Shown piece by piece: positions 1 through 5,797 of a stretch of 6,673 bases of DNA. How positions within the stretch are numbered: position 1 is the first letter of the stretch; each line of letters opens with the position of its first letter. The notes under the pieces are model-generated. The model was not told the DNA's origin. It saw only the letters and a list, made by a program, of their open reading frames with translations, and searched no databases. The position numbers were made by a program, and so were the translations under genes. This DNA comes from Candidatus Zixiibacteriota bacterium. Its GTDB lineage: Bacteria > Zixibacteria > MSB-5A5 > GN15 > PGXB01. The DNA is taken from the NCBI GenBank assembly GCA_020345705.1, contig CP070766.1:1029299-1035971 (forward strand), in the 5' to 3' direction.

Positions 1-1116
1 CCTGAAGAGCTCCCCTCATACTTCAACTGGGAAGATTCCAGTGTCCTGACGGGAGTGCGAAACCAGGGGGGCTGCGGGTCATGCTGGGATTTTGCGGCGA
101 CGGCGGCATTGGAAAGCATCTACTCCATCTACCGCGGTGTGAAGCTTGATCTTTCCGAACAAGCGGTCCTGTCATGCGCCACCTTCGGCTCGGGCTGCGA
201 CGGCAACTGGATGGAGACAGCCTACTGGCACTTCACATATTACGGCGCCATCGCCGAAAGCGAAATGCCTTACATGGCCAATGATGAGATCCCTTGCACG
301 CAATCCGAGCACCCGGCCAGGGTCAAAATAAACGGGTGGACGGCCGTTCCGCGCGGCCGCAATTACATCAAGACGGCCGTTTTAACAGCGCCGGTGGCGG
401 TTGCTTTCATGGCCTATTATGATCTTTACTATTATTCGGGGGGCTGTTACTCTCACGGCGGCTTTACGGAAGACATAAACCATGCCATCCTGGTGGTCGG
501 CTGGGATGATAATATGTGTAACGGCGAAGGGGCCTGGCGATGCAAGAACAGCTGGGGATCGTACTGGGGAGACAACGGCTATTTCTGGATAAGATATGAT
601 GACTGCAACTTCGGTGAGGGGGGAGCCCTGATTGAGCTGGATACACTTCTTGACATTGCCAATGACAGAGCGCTGGAGACGGGCAGCGTCTGCCGGGAAT
701 ACGGCTACCAGATGGAAGCGTCCGGCGGCATATCACCCTATAGCTGGCTTGTTCTCGATGACCCCCTGCCGTCGGGACTGACCATGGATTCCGGCGGATT
801 CATAAGCGGCTATCCTGAAGAGGCAGTCACGAAGAACCTGGCAATAAGAGTGTTGGAAACATCGCCTCCCAGAAGATTGTATTTCGATTACTTCACCCTG
901 GTAATTGATGACGCCCTCAGCGGTGATGCCGATTGTAGCGGCACGCACAACATCCTCGATGTGACATATATTATCAATTATCTTTACAAGGGCGGCCCTC
1001 CGCCGGCTACCGGGACGGGTTGCGACTGCGATTGCTCATCAGGCTGCAATATCCTTGATGTTACCTATATTGTGAATTACCTGTACAAAGACGGCCCCGA
1101 ACCCTGTTCGCCATAA
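1..1116 (+). CDS. Secreted papain-family (C1A) cysteine peptidase with Ig-like domain and dockerin-like repeats, 5'-truncated by window edge
   Basis: The reading frame is open from base 1 (371 codons plus TAA) and already shows mature-peptidase sequence (LPSYFNWEDS) before the GTG at 55. That GTG is therefore not the start; the start, signal peptide and any propeptide lie upstream of the window. Catalytic elements of C1A peptidases are in order: oxyanion Gln22 (VRNQGGCGSCW), nucleophile Cys28 (codon 82-84), His161 (NHAILVVGW, codon 481-483) and Asn183 (KNSWGSYWG, codon 547-549). The residue after the Cys-Trp pair is Asp rather than the usual Ala. After the peptidase domain (about 1-215) comes a putative-Ig, He_PIG-like domain (about 220-305; GYQMEASGGISPYSW, LPSGLTMDSGGFISGYP). 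The C-terminus (307-371) holds two dockerin-like Ca-binding repeats. It probably cleaves proteins outside the cell or at its surface; the substrate is unknown. Confidence is high for the family and moderate for the tail's role. Confidence 0.93.
   Translation, partial: PEELPSYFNWEDSSVLTGVRNQGGCGSCWDFAATAALESIYSIYRGVKLDLSEQAVLSCATFGSGCDGNWMETAYWHFTYYGAIAESEMPYMANDEIPCTQSEHPARVKINGWTAVPRGRNYIKTAVLTAPVAVAFMAYYDLYYYSGGCYSHGGFTEDINHAILVVGWDDNMCNGEGAWRCKNSWGSYWGDNGYFWIRYDDCNFGEGGALIELDTLLDIANDRALETGSVCREYGYQMEASGGISPYSWLVLDDPLPSGLTMDSGGFISGYPEEAVTKNLAIRVLETSPPRRLYFDYFTLVIDDALSGDADCSGTHNILDVTYIINYLYKGGPPPATGTGCDCDCSSGCNILDVTYIVNYLYKDGPEPCSP
922..1095 (+). repeat. Tandem dockerin-like EF-hand repeats inside the peptidase gene
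   Basis: Two copies of a Ca-loop plus helix unit lie about 99 bp apart. Each has acidic ligands at loop positions 1, 3 and 12: Asp codons 925, 931 and 958 in copy one, and 1024, 1030 and 1057 in copy two. Both continue with NILDVTYI(I/V)NYLYK and a Gly-Pro stretch. This is the type I dockerin pattern as found in many FCB-group secreted proteins. Copy two is cysteine-rich in the loop (CDCDCSSGC). The repeats are seen directly; calcium binding and a cohesin partner are inferred. Confidence 0.8.
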
Positions 1117-1155
1117 GGGCGGCGGGTCGAATGTGAATGGCGGGTTCCTCTCGAA

Positions 1156-1623
1156 TCACCTGACCATATCCGGGATTATAATCCAGCGAATCGCCCAGTT
1201 GCCCGTCTCGCTCCTGTTAAGGCAGAAGACACCGGCATTGCGAAGTTCGATGACGTCTCTCTCGGAATCCCCTCCGGTCAGGAGGGAGACCAGTCTTTTA
1301 AGGTGTGGTCCGTGCCCGACGAGCATGATGTCTTCCGTCATGTCATTGATGCGCTTCGCCCAAACCGTAGGATCGTCGAGCGGGTTCAGGCCATCAGTGG
1401 CGTCAAGTCCCCGTACAGGGTGAAAATGGCCCGCCATAATCTGTGCCGTTTGCTGAGCTCTGGCTTTGCCGCTGTGGAATACCTTTTCGATTTTCAGGGT
1501 CATGTTTTGGGACAAAAATTGCGCCACCCTTTCAGTATTTCCGGCTCCAATATCCGACAGTGGCCGGCTGGGATCTTCTGCTTTGTCCTTTGCCTCACCG
1601 TGCTGAACGAGATACAGGTTCAT
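1156..1623 (-). CDS. sixA: SixA-type phosphohistidine phosphatase (histidine phosphatase superfamily)
   Basis: The 155-residue protein is close to the 161 residues of E. coli SixA, which removes phosphate from the phosphohistidine of HPt or phosphotransfer proteins. Catalytic His8 sits in LVQHGEA; Arg20 (RPLS) and Arg55 (SGKARAQQTA) fit the phosphate pocket, and His104 (LVGHGPHL) is the second active-site histidine. With the ATG at 1621-1623 as start, His8 and Arg55 take the same numbers as in E. coli SixA, and AGGAGG lies 6 nt upstream. The GTG directly before it (1624-1626) would leave only 3 nt. The first Arg of the classical RHG motif is Gln7 here. The gene converges on the peptidase gene (39-bp gap) and is transcribed apart from the exporter, whose terminator-like hairpin lies between them. 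No sensor kinase or HPt gene is in the window, so the target is unknown. A general small-molecule phosphatase role cannot be excluded. Confidence 0.88.
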   Translation of the reverse strand: MNLYLVQHGEAKDKAEDPSRPLSDIGAGNTERVAQFLSQNMTLKIEKVFHSGKARAQQTAQIMAGHFHPVRGLDATDGLNPLDDPTVWAKRINDMTEDIMLVGHGPHLKRLVSLLTGGDSERDVIELRNAGVFCLNRSETGNWAIRWIIIPDMVR

Positions 1624-1626
1624 CAC

Positions 1627-1742
1627 AGCCCTCCTGTTAGCATGCTTGAGTCATTCGTACATTCCAGCAAATGAAAGTCTGTAACAAAATGAGCATTGGA
1701 AACTTACATAATATTCTACAGATAACAAGGGTATAAATCGCA
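1627..1742. other. Intergenic region upstream of sixA, no convincing promoter seen
   Basis: The stretch is AT-rich compared with its neighbours and should hold the sixA promoter, reading leftward. Minus-strand hexamers such as TTGTTA and TATTAT occur, but none is paired at 16-18 bp with a good partner. No small ORF with a ribosome binding site other than that of sixA was found. Confidence 0.4.
1629..1635 (-). promoter_or_regulatory. Strong Shine-Dalgarno of sixA that decides the start codon
   Basis: The minus strand reads AGGAGGG, followed by CT, GTG and ATG. The full AGGAGG core is 6 nt from the ATG but only 3 nt from the GTG, so the ATG at 1621-1623 is the better start. Confidence 0.7.
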
Positions 1743-1771
1743 CGGCCCGAACCTCGCGAAGGCTCGGGCCG
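1743..1771 (-). terminator. Hairpin at the 3' end of the ABC exporter operon, probable terminator
   Basis: A 12-bp inverted repeat (arms 1743-1754 and 1760-1771, 5-nt loop) lies 8 bp past the stop codon of the second exporter gene. In minus-strand RNA all 12 positions pair, one of them as G-U. In plus-strand RNA that position would be an A-C mismatch, so the structure suits leftward transcription. The following sequence (TGCGATTTATAC) is only a weak T-tract, so termination may be partial or factor-assisted. Confidence 0.6.
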
Positions 1772-1779
1772 AGTCCTGA

Positions 1780-3579
1780 TTATGCGCCCGTCACTTCGGC
1801 TTCCAGCCGGTAGCGGCGGTATATCCTGGCGTACTGGCCGTCTCTTTCGGCCAGATCATGATGAGTTCCCGATTCTGCAATGCGGCCATCCTCGAGGACA
1901 TGGATCATGTTGGCCCGCTCCAGGGTATCGGGCCGATGCGTAATCAGAAACGCCGTCATTCCGGGCATCACATCGTGCAGGCGATCCCACAACGCCGCCT
2001 CGGTTTTTGAGTCAAGAGCCGAGGTGCAGTCGTCGAGGATGAGAATCTTCGGCTTTCGCACCAGAGCCCTGGCCAGCGCCAGACGCTGTTTCTGACCGCC
2101 CGAGATCGACATCCCGCGCGGTCCGATCCAGGTCTCCAGGCCGTTGGGGAAGGCTTCGACTTCGCCTTTGAGCTGGGAAACCTCGATGGCCCAGCTTAGC
2201 AGCTCCTCCGGGATATCCTTCTGCCCGAAGAGGATGTTGTTGCGCACCGTGTCACTGAACAGCACCGGTTCCTGGGGGACATACCCGATGACCTTGCGCA
2301 GATCTTCCAGACGATACATCTTCAGGTCTCGGCCGTCAAGGATGATGCTGCCACCGGTCGGATCGACAAGCCGCGGAATCATATTGACCAACCAGCTTTT
2401 GCCCGAGCCCACGCGACCGACCAGGGCGACCGTCTGTCCCGTTTCAACCTCGAACGAGATGCCGTCAACAACGTTTCGATCCGAACCGGGGAAGGACAGG
2501 CTGACCTTATGAAAAACCATGTTACCAAGAATATTGCCGTTGCAGGGGATATGGCCCTCATCCGCCACCATCGGCGCTACTCTCTCAAGTTCAACGAGGC
2601 GATTCACCGATACGGCTGACTGGCGCGATTTCACCAGGAACTGCCCGATGTCGAACATGGGGAAAATCATATAAACCACGTAATAGATAAAGGCAATCAG
2701 TTTCCCCATTGAAAGGTTGGCGTTTATGACCATGTATCCTCCGGCCAGGAGGACAACGATTATTCCAAACTGCCAGATGTACATGTACAGTGAATCCACG
2801 ACCGTCGTCGCTTTGATCGACGAAATCTCCGCGGCTTTTCGATCGAAAGCGGCCTTGTCGAACTTGCGCCTCTGAGCCGTTTCTTTCACATAGGCTTTGA
2901 CGACCCGAATGCCGTAAAAGCATGACTCCATCACGTCGTTAAGCGCCGATATCTTCTTCTGAAGGTGATCATACCTTTTATCAAGGATAGATGAACTCCG
3001 AAAGAAGATGATTATCAGAATCGGCAGCGGCCCGGCCGACCACAGGGTCAGCTTCGGATCGATCGAAACCATCATGGCCAGGGCAAATCCGACCATCAGC
3101 AAGGCCTCGTACAATCTGAAAATCCCTGAACAGGCAAACCAGGAGAGCTTCTCCGCGACGTCATCCGTCATCCGGGTAACGAGATCGCCCGTCCTGAACC
3201 TGTTGAAGAAGTTCTGCCCCTTGAAGGTAATGCCGTTGAAGGCATCCTGCCGGAACAGCCATTCCAGCTTCAGGTTCATCCAGGCCCGGTGCCCCTGGAT
3301 AAAGGCGTACATGGCGCTGGCGATGAATCCGATCATGATCAGACTCAGGGTGAACGTTGCCGCCGTTGAAAACCCGATGCCGGTACCGATCCGAACCAGC
3401 CAGACAGCCGCTGCGTTCGACGGGACTTCACCGGTTTTGACAAAGTCAACGGTAAACTCTATCAGCCTGGGTACACTGACCTGAAACGCGGTTTGCACCG
3501 GCGTCAGAAGGAGCAGAACCGCCAGGACATATCTATAATTTCTATAATATTTCCAGAACCATTTTATTTTCTCATACAT
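1780..3579 (-). CDS. Heterodimeric ABC exporter subunit with degenerate catalytic Glu (TM287/BmrC/LmrC-like)
   Basis: The 599-residue half transporter has an N-terminal six-helix ABC type I exporter membrane domain (helices near 17-37, 68-92, 155-172, 176-193, 265-285 and 291-313) and a C-terminal ATPase domain (about 350-590). ATPase motifs are Walker A GRVGSGKS (388-395), Q-loop Gln436, canonical signature SISGGQ (491-496), Walker B ILILDD (512-517), D-loop SALD (520-523) and switch His548. The catalytic Glu after Walker B is Asp517, the hallmark of the degenerate-site subunit in heterodimeric exporters. It should pair with the product of the upstream gene, lending its intact signature motif to the active ATP site. 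The ATG overlaps the end of the upstream gene by 8 bp, and GGGGTGAT lies just upstream, so translation is probably coupled. The substrate cannot be read from the sequence; drugs, lipids or peptides are all possible. Confidence 0.93.
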   Translation of the reverse strand: MYEKIKWFWKYYRNYRYVLAVLLLLTPVQTAFQVSVPRLIEFTVDFVKTGEVPSNAAAVWLVRIGTGIGFSTAATFTLSLIMIGFIASAMYAFIQGHRAWMNLKLEWLFRQDAFNGITFKGQNFFNRFRTGDLVTRMTDDVAEKLSWFACSGIFRLYEALLMVGFALAMMVSIDPKLTLWSAGPLPILIIIFFRSSSILDKRYDHLQKKISALNDVMESCFYGIRVVKAYVKETAQRRKFDKAAFDRKAAEISSIKATTVVDSLYMYIWQFGIIVVLLAGGYMVINANLSMGKLIAFIYYVVYMIFPMFDIGQFLVKSRQSAVSVNRLVELERVAPMVADEGHIPCNGNILGNMVFHKVSLSFPGSDRNVVDGISFEVETGQTVALVGRVGSGKSWLVNMIPRLVDPTGGSIILDGRDLKMYRLEDLRKVIGYVPQEPVLFSDTVRNNILFGQKDIPEELLSWAIEVSQLKGEVEAFPNGLETWIGPRGMSISGGQKQRLALARALVRKPKILILDDCTSALDSKTEAALWDRLHDVMPGMTAFLITHRPDTLERANMIHVLEDGRIAESGTHHDLAERDGQYARIYRRYRLEAEVTGA

Positions 3580-5380
3580 TAGCCATCACCCCATTTCTGT
3601 TTTTGAACTGCAGATGGAACAGTTTGGAGTAATATCCATTTTTTAGTATCAGTTCCGTGTGGGTTCCACGTTCGACCAGCTCGCCACGGCGAATCACCAT
3701 TATCTCATCGACATCAAGTATCGTCGAAAGACGATGGGCGATAATCAACGACGTGCGCCCGACCATCAGCCTCTTTAGCGATTCTTGAATCGTCCTTTCC
3801 GTTTCCGGGTCCACCGAACTGGTCGCCTCATCGAGAACCAGGACATCCGGATCAATGGCCAGAGCTCTGGCGAACGAGAGAAGCTGCCTTTCGCCGCGGC
3901 TGAAGTTGGCACCCTTCTCAGAAACCTGAGTGCCGTACTTATCAGGAAGCCTGCTGATGAACCGATCAGCCTGCACTGTGGTCGCCGAGGCCATGACGCG
4001 CTCTCGCGGAATATACATCGATTCCAGCGAGATGTTCGACCGGACGTCGCCCGGGAAGAGAATAATGTCCTGAAGCACCAGGGCAAAACGCTGTCTCAGC
4101 TCGGCTCGAGCTATATCGCGGATGTCTATGCCGTCGACCGTGATCCGTCCTTTTTGCGGGTCATAAAACCGGAGCAGCAGGGATATAACGGTTGTCTTGC
4201 CGCCGCCCGTGACGCCGGCCAGCGCCACCCGCTTGCCGACCGGAATTTCCAGGCTGACATCCCGGAGCGCCCAGTGATCATCATTTGTATATGAAAACCA
4301 GACGTTCTCGAACCGGATATCCTTCTTAAGCCCGTTCCAGCTGATCGGCTTTTCCGAATCGCGGAGTTTCGGTTCGGTCGAAAGCAGGGCGAATATTCTC
4401 TTGGCCCCTGCAATCGCCTTCTGTATCGTGGCCAGCTGCTCCGAGGTTCGCCAGATAGGATCGAATGACCGCCAGATGAGAATAATGAACATGCCTATGG
4501 TTCCGACCGTTATCACGCCCGATTTGATCCATAGCACGCCGAAGAAAAGCACCAGGCCGATCATGACGTATTCAAAGAAGAAGACCGTGTTGAAAAAGAG
4601 GATGACGCCGATGTTTACGTAAACGTCGTCCTTGAATTTCAGTTCATTGGCCCGGTTGACACGGCCGCGCGCGTAAGCGCCGCGGTGGAATATCTGAATG
4701 ATCGACATGCCGTGAAGGAACTCCGTCAGCTGTGCCGTTATTTCGGCCATTTTCTTTCTGACCTCAAAAAAGCGGGGGGTCGTTTTTCGCTCGAAGAAGA
4801 ATATCAGTATCGCCACTATCGGGACAATCATTACCAGTATCAGGGCCAGCCGCCAGCTATAGTAAAACATAACGGCGAATATTCCGGTGACAAGGATGAT
4901 GTCGCCGATAAGCAAAACAACTGTATTGGTGAAGAGCATCCTCAGTGATTCGGTGTCGGATTCCACGCGCGCCATCAGCCGTCCAACGGGGTTCTTGTCA
5001 AAGAAGGCCACATCCAGTGATAATATATGGTTGAAAAGCTTACGCTTCAGGTCGACCATAATATTCTGCCCGACTATTTCCAGCTTGATGCGCTGGATAT
5101 ATTGAAGCACCAGCGTTACCACCTGTATTGCACCGATCATGAGAACGGTGTACATGAGTCCTCTAAAATCGCCGTTCTTGATGTCCACATCCAGGGCCCG
5201 CTTCAGAAGAATCGGCCAGTAAATTGATAATAGCGTTCCCGTCGCCAGCAGAAAGAGGCAGACAAGCAGAGGCCAGACATGATCCTTCAGGAGCGGAAGC
5301 AGTTTGGCAAACGCTTTTCGCGATTTTATGGCCTGCTCTTCGGGGCTAATTATTTCATTTTCGTATATATCGCCTGTCAT
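3572..5380 (-). CDS. Heterodimeric ABC exporter subunit with catalytic Glu and degenerate signature (TM288/BmrD/LmrD-like)
   Basis: The 602-residue half transporter has six membrane helices (near 34-58, 74-96, 152-175, 178-196, 256-282 and 289-304) and an ATPase domain (about 355-590). Motifs are A-loop Tyr364, Walker A GVTGGGKT (389-396), Q-loop Gln437, Walker B VLVLDE (513-518) with the catalytic Glu518 intact, D-loop SSVD (521-524) and switch His549. The signature is FSRGER (493-498) instead of LSGGQ, the complementary defect to the partner subunit. The hydrolysing site is thus this protein's Walker A/B facing the partner's SISGGQ. It is the first gene of the operon. AAAGGTG lies 5 nt before the ATG. 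No good promoter is visible between the ATG and the strong terminator ending about 50 bp upstream, so expression may need readthrough of that terminator. It is an inner-membrane exporter, possibly for drugs, lipids or peptides. Confidence 0.93.
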   Translation of the reverse strand: MTGDIYENEIISPEEQAIKSRKAFAKLLPLLKDHVWPLLVCLFLLATGTLLSIYWPILLKRALDVDIKNGDFRGLMYTVLMIGAIQVVTLVLQYIQRIKLEIVGQNIMVDLKRKLFNHILSLDVAFFDKNPVGRLMARVESDTESLRMLFTNTVVLLIGDIILVTGIFAVMFYYSWRLALILVMIVPIVAILIFFFERKTTPRFFEVRKKMAEITAQLTEFLHGMSIIQIFHRGAYARGRVNRANELKFKDDVYVNIGVILFFNTVFFFEYVMIGLVLFFGVLWIKSGVITVGTIGMFIILIWRSFDPIWRTSEQLATIQKAIAGAKRIFALLSTEPKLRDSEKPISWNGLKKDIRFENVWFSYTNDDHWALRDVSLEIPVGKRVALAGVTGGGKTTVISLLLRFYDPQKGRITVDGIDIRDIARAELRQRFALVLQDIILFPGDVRSNISLESMYIPRERVMASATTVQADRFISRLPDKYGTQVSEKGANFSRGERQLLSFARALAIDPDVLVLDEATSSVDPETERTIQESLKRLMVGRTSLIIAHRLSTILDVDEIMVIRRGELVERGTHTELILKNGYYSKLFHLQFKNRNGVMANV

Positions 5381-5390
5381 CGCTGCACCT

Positions 5391-5402
5391 TTGAGTTCTC
5401 AA
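5391..5402. repeat. Short inverted repeat next to the exporter ribosome binding site
   Basis: TTGAG-AA-CTCAA on the minus strand is a perfect 5-bp inverted repeat with a 2-nt spacer. It runs directly into the Shine-Dalgarno AAAGGTG of the first exporter gene. The loop is too short for a stable hairpin, so if it matters it would be as a protein site. It may be chance. Confidence 0.25.
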
Positions 5403-5433
5403 TCAGTTATCGCCGCCGGTCCGAACAGGTAAT

Positions 5434-5471
5434 AAAAAAACCCGCCGAACCATCTCCGGTCGCGGCGGGTT
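5434..5471 (-). terminator. Strong intrinsic terminator upstream of the ABC exporter operon
   Basis: Arms 5463-5471 and 5439-5447 form a perfect 9-bp stem (AACCCGCCG with CGGCGGGTT). An inner ACC/GGT pairing shortens the 15-nt loop. On the minus strand the stem runs directly into seven T, then ATT. This is a textbook rho-independent terminator for leftward transcription. It ends the unit that begins at the promoter near 5649-5676 and stands about 50 bp before the first exporter gene. Confidence 0.88.
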
Positions 5472-5610
5472 GCTTTATAGCTTGTGATAATTTTCACTAG
5501 CCGGATGAGCCTCCTCCGCCGCGGAATCCGATACTACCGAAATTAGTGTATTTTACCCAGAGCTCAATCATGAAATCATCATCCTTTTAAGCAGCGGTTT
5601 TAGCTAACAT
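5439..5610 (-). promoter_or_regulatory. Candidate transcription attenuator controlling the ABC exporter
   Basis: The leader RNA contains segments that can pair in mutually exclusive ways. Segment 1 is CCGCUGC (5597-5591), segment 2 is CGCGGCGG (5523-5516), segment 3 is CCGCCGCG (5468-5461), and segment 4 is the terminator 3' arm (5447-5439). Segments 2:3 give 8 uninterrupted G-C pairs and would remove the 5' arm of the terminator. Segments 1:2 give 7 pairs including one G-U and would free segment 3 to form the terminator. Segment 2 lies inside the small ORF at 5497-5571, and segment 1 inside a seven-codon ATG ORF (5610 to 5587, MLAKTAA). Ribosome position could therefore choose the fold. The pairings are seen directly; regulation is inferred. 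Short GC-rich complementarities also arise by chance. Confidence 0.4.
5497..5571 (-). CDS. Possible 24-residue glycine-rich small protein or leader peptide
   Basis: From the ATG at 5569-5571 a 24-codon frame starts MIELWVKYTN and ends FRGGGGSSG. It closes with tandem in-frame stops TAG TGA. AAGGA lies 10 nt upstream of the ATG, a usable but slightly long spacing. It sits between a good promoter and a strong terminator, so the region is probably transcribed. The frame extends upstream through KDDDF to a TAA at 5587-5589; before that stop the same frame reads MLAKTAA from an ATG at 5608-5610. No family is recognised. It could be a leader peptide for attenuation of the exporter, a tiny secreted peptide handled by that exporter, or no gene at all within a small RNA. 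The Gly run coincides with the segment able to pair with the terminator, so RNA structure may explain its composition. Confidence 0.38.
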   Translation of the reverse strand: MIELWVKYTNFGSIGFRGGGGSSG

Positions 5611-5648
5611 AATCCTCGTTTACGACTGGATTTTCAGCTTGTTTCATT

Positions 5649-5676
5649 AAAATATAATCTTTTTCGTCTCTGTCAA
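5649..5676 (-). promoter_or_regulatory. Sigma70-type promoter for the leader RNA / exporter unit
   Basis: The minus strand has a perfect -35 TTGACA (5676-5671), a 16-bp spacer and a -10 TATTTT (5654-5649; 4 of 6 to consensus). The surroundings are AT-rich. The predicted start is near 5642. It lies downstream of the terminator of the neighbouring secreted-protein gene, so it should begin a new unit reading toward the exporter. Confidence 0.6.
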
Positions 5677-5737
5677 GAGAAAAATCGCCATTTCAACCGG
5701 ATATTTTCACACAGCGCTATTGGTATCCGCGCCCTTC

Positions 5738-5765
5738 AAATAAAGGGGCCGCTCATCACGGCCCC
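5738..5765 (-). terminator. Intrinsic terminator of the T9SS-type secreted protein gene
   Basis: Arms 5759-5765 and 5745-5751 make a perfect 7-bp GC stem (GGGGCCG with CGGCCCC) around a 7-nt loop. TTTATTTG follows on the minus strand. It lies 32 bp past the TAG of the secreted-protein gene and separates that gene from the leader/exporter unit. Confidence 0.72.
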
Positions 5766-5797
5766 CGAATTATCACGCAACTTCTTTTCGATAAGGG

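Noticed and set aside
55..57. GTG at 55 as the start of the cysteine peptidase
   Set aside because: The frame is open to base 1 and the upstream codons already encode conserved mature-peptidase sequence, so the real start lies outside the window.
1117..1155. Shared terminator between the converging peptidase and sixA genes
   Set aside because: No inverted repeat followed by a T-tract is visible in either direction in these 39 bp.
1624..1626. GTG as the sixA start
   Set aside because: It is only 3 nt from the AGGAGG core, whereas the adjacent ATG has 6 nt and matches the family's catalytic numbering.
3008..4294. Long plus-strand frames (158 and 169 codons) opposite the exporter genes
   Set aside because: They are antisense to conserved ABC exporter domains, show no recognisable domain and follow from the codon use of the real genes.
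5600..5647. 15-codon minus-strand ORF starting MKQAENPVVN
   Set aside because: Its ATG lies 1 nt after the -10 box, at or before the predicted transcription start, and it has no ribosome binding site.
5653..5658. Plus-strand TATAAT as a rightward promoter
   Set aside because: There is no matching -35 at 16-18 bp and no plus-strand gene downstream; it overlaps the AT-rich minus-strand -10 region.
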